Below, one piece after another: positions 63,117 through 64,000 of a DNA stretch of 64,000 nt. The translations under genes were made by a program, and so were the position numbers. Location of the stretch: the NCBI RefSeq assembly GCF_000454065.1, contig NZ_KE695650.1:349786-413785 (forward strand), given 5' to 3'. The DNA comes from Brevibacillus thermoruber 423. Lineage in GTDB: Bacteria; Bacillota; Bacilli; Brevibacillales; Brevibacillaceae. The notes under the pieces were generated by a model. That model was not told the origin of the DNA, did no database searches, and saw only the letters and a list, made by a program, of their open reading frames with translations. Each line of letters begins with the position of its first letter. Position 1 is the stretch's first letter.

Positions 63117-64000
63117 TTAGGGCTGTGCTTTAAAGGAGAAGTTATCCAGATAGGTGATGCTGCGCGGCGCGTCTTTGGTCGCGTTTCTTTGCAGATACAG
63201 CCCCAGCTTGGTGCCCTCCGGCTTCACTTTTTGCTGACCGAAGAGGAACTGGTCGTTCATGTAGATGGAAACGCTGTCGCCATTGACGACCACTTTCAGC
63301 CGGTTGCTCGCCTTCAGCTTGTAGGAACCGGACGCGATTACGTCGAGATCGTCGTCCTTGGCGTCTTCCACGCGGGCGAGCGTGACGCGGTCCTTTTTGA
63401 CGAAGACGACATGGGCTTTGCCGTCCTTGCCGTTGAAGTACACGCCGCCCAGCCCTTCCGAGCCGCTCACGTTGACGTCGACGGTCAATTCGTAGCGGTT
63501 CGTGTTTTTGTCTTCATCCCAGAGCAGCGGCAGGAAATAGTGATCCAGGTTGCTGTCGGTGGAAATGGCGGTCACCTGCTTGTTGACGACTCCCCAGGTA
63601 CCGACCGCTTTGCCGGTGTCCCAGTTTTTCAGTTCGGCATCGGAGAAGCTGTCGCTTACACTGCGCGGCAGCTCCGGTTTATCCGGGGTGGGGAAGACCA
63701 CTTTGGTCTCGTCGTCGTCCCGGTCCAGCAGCGCGCGGTACAGGAGCGAGGCGGCTTCGGCGCGGGTGATCGGATCTTGCGGACGGAACTCGTTGTTGTA
63801 GCCCTTCATCAGATCGGTCTGGATCGCGATGGCGATGTACGGGCGGAGATTGGGGGAAATTCGCTCATCGTCGCGGAAACGCTTCAACACATCCAGGTCC
63901 GCCTTGTTCGTGCGGTCGTAACCGAGCAGGCGAACCAGCGCCACGGCGATGTCTTCCCGGACGGCGTACTGGTCAGGCTTGTAGTAGTAGCGGGGGGCGG
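63117..64000 (-). CDS. S-layer-homology (SLH) protein with lectin-like C-terminal domain, partial
   Basis: The frame runs off the right edge, so the N terminus is missing. The first visible part (about 85 residues) contains SLH-type repeats: YAVREDIAVALVRLLGY, then TDLMKGYNNEFRPQDPITRAEAASLLYRALL, which anchors proteins to cell-wall polymer. The last 180 residues form a beta-rich domain (SFSDAELKNWDTGKAVGTWGVV, GGVYFNGKDGKAHVVFVKKD, ITYLDNFSF) resembling concanavalin/LamG-type lectin folds. Surface location is likely; the ligand is unknown. Confidence 0.85.
   Translation of the reverse strand, partial: APRYYYKPDQYAVREDIAVALVRLLGYDRTNKADLDVLKRFRDDERISPNLRPYIAIAIQTDLMKGYNNEFRPQDPITRAEAASLLYRALLDRDDDETKVVFPTPDKPELPRSVSDSFSDAELKNWDTGKAVGTWGVVNKQVTAISTDSNLDHYFLPLLWDEDKNTNRYELTVDVNVSGSEGLGGVYFNGKDGKAHVVFVKKDRVTLARVEDAKDDDLDVIASGSYKLKASNRLKVVVNGDSVSIYMNDQFLFGQQKVKPEGTKLGLYLQRNATKDAPRSITYLDNFSFKAQP

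Noticed and set aside
1..64000. tRNA/rRNA genes, CRISPR arrays, insertion sequences, prophage or defence genes
   Set aside because: No cloverleaf-like 3' CCA units, no regularly spaced repeats, and no transposase, integrase or nuclease-defence motifs were seen on reading the window; a dedicated search was not possible.

Overview
The window looks like chromosome from an endospore-forming member of the Bacillales with GC-rich DNA (judged by eye, well above half G+C). The best guess is Brevibacillus or a close relative in the Paenibacillaceae/Alicyclobacillaceae range. This rests on the gene order (nusA-infB-rbfA-truB-ribF-rpsO-pnp, then dipicolinate/lysine genes, ymf genes, pgsA-cinA-recA, rny-ymdB-spoVS), which follows the Bacillus subtilis chromosome closely, on sporulation genes (dpaA/dpaB, spoVS, ymxH, spoIIIE/ftsK, a YheC-type gene), on frequent TTG/GTG starts behind strong AGGAGG sites, and on an S-layer-homology protein at the right edge. 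Genus is an inference. No rRNA, tRNA, CRISPR array, transposase or prophage gene was found. Almost everything is on the + strand, as in a leading-strand core region; the few - strand genes lie at the right end.

Layout. 1-8205: rimP-nusA-rnpM-ylxQ-infB-ylxP-rbfA-nrnA-truB-ribF, a tightly packed translation/ribosome-maturation operon with many overlaps. 8206-11067: rpsO and pnp, each with hairpin-rich untranslated sequence. 11117-17469: an inserted four-gene peptide module (Lrp/AsnC regulator, oligopeptide-binding lipoprotein, two S9 peptidases) between pnp and ylxY, genes that are neighbours in B. subtilis. The regulator is preceded by two identical TACCG-N4-CGGTA dyads. 17548-25205: ylxY, mlpA, ymxH, dpaA, dpaB, asd, dapG, dapA (spore dipicolinate and diaminopimelate/lysine supply). 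25245-30874: rnjB, tepA, ylzJ-like, spoIIIE/ftsK. 30963-36728: a GntR regulator with a probable operator, then a nucleoside-type ABC importer (lipoprotein, ATPase, two permeases). 36828-47757: small zinc-ribbon protein, two M16 proteases, SDR, ymfJ, ymfK, rodZ-like ymfM, rimO, pgsA, cinA, DEAD-box helicase. 47770-53929: SOS-controlled recA, recX, a structured leader RNA, rny, ymdB, sigma-H-controlled spoVS, dipeptidase. 54124-56787: two-subunit 2-oxoacid:ferredoxin oxidoreductase. 56825-64000: less conserved set (YkvI-like transporter, YhfI-like hydrolase, YtqB-like methyltransferase, YheC-like ATP-grasp protein, CbpB-like CBS protein, an unknown membrane-anchored protein, LipL, SLH protein).

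How it fits together. Much of the window concerns RNA metabolism (nusA, rnpM, nrnA, pnp, rnjB, rny, DEAD helicase: most of a Gram-positive RNA-degradation machine), ribosome assembly, and sporulation chemistry (aspartate to dihydrodipicolinate to dipicolinate).

Most notable non-textbook signals: the paired Lrp operators and inserted peptide module; a promoter, folded RNA and intrinsic terminator ahead of rny; an 18-bp dyad ahead of the GntR gene; a very long stem between recA and recX; and a promoter followed immediately by a terminator ahead of spoIIIE. I saw no clearly new defence, mobile or biosynthetic system. All promoter and RNA-fold calls were made by eye.
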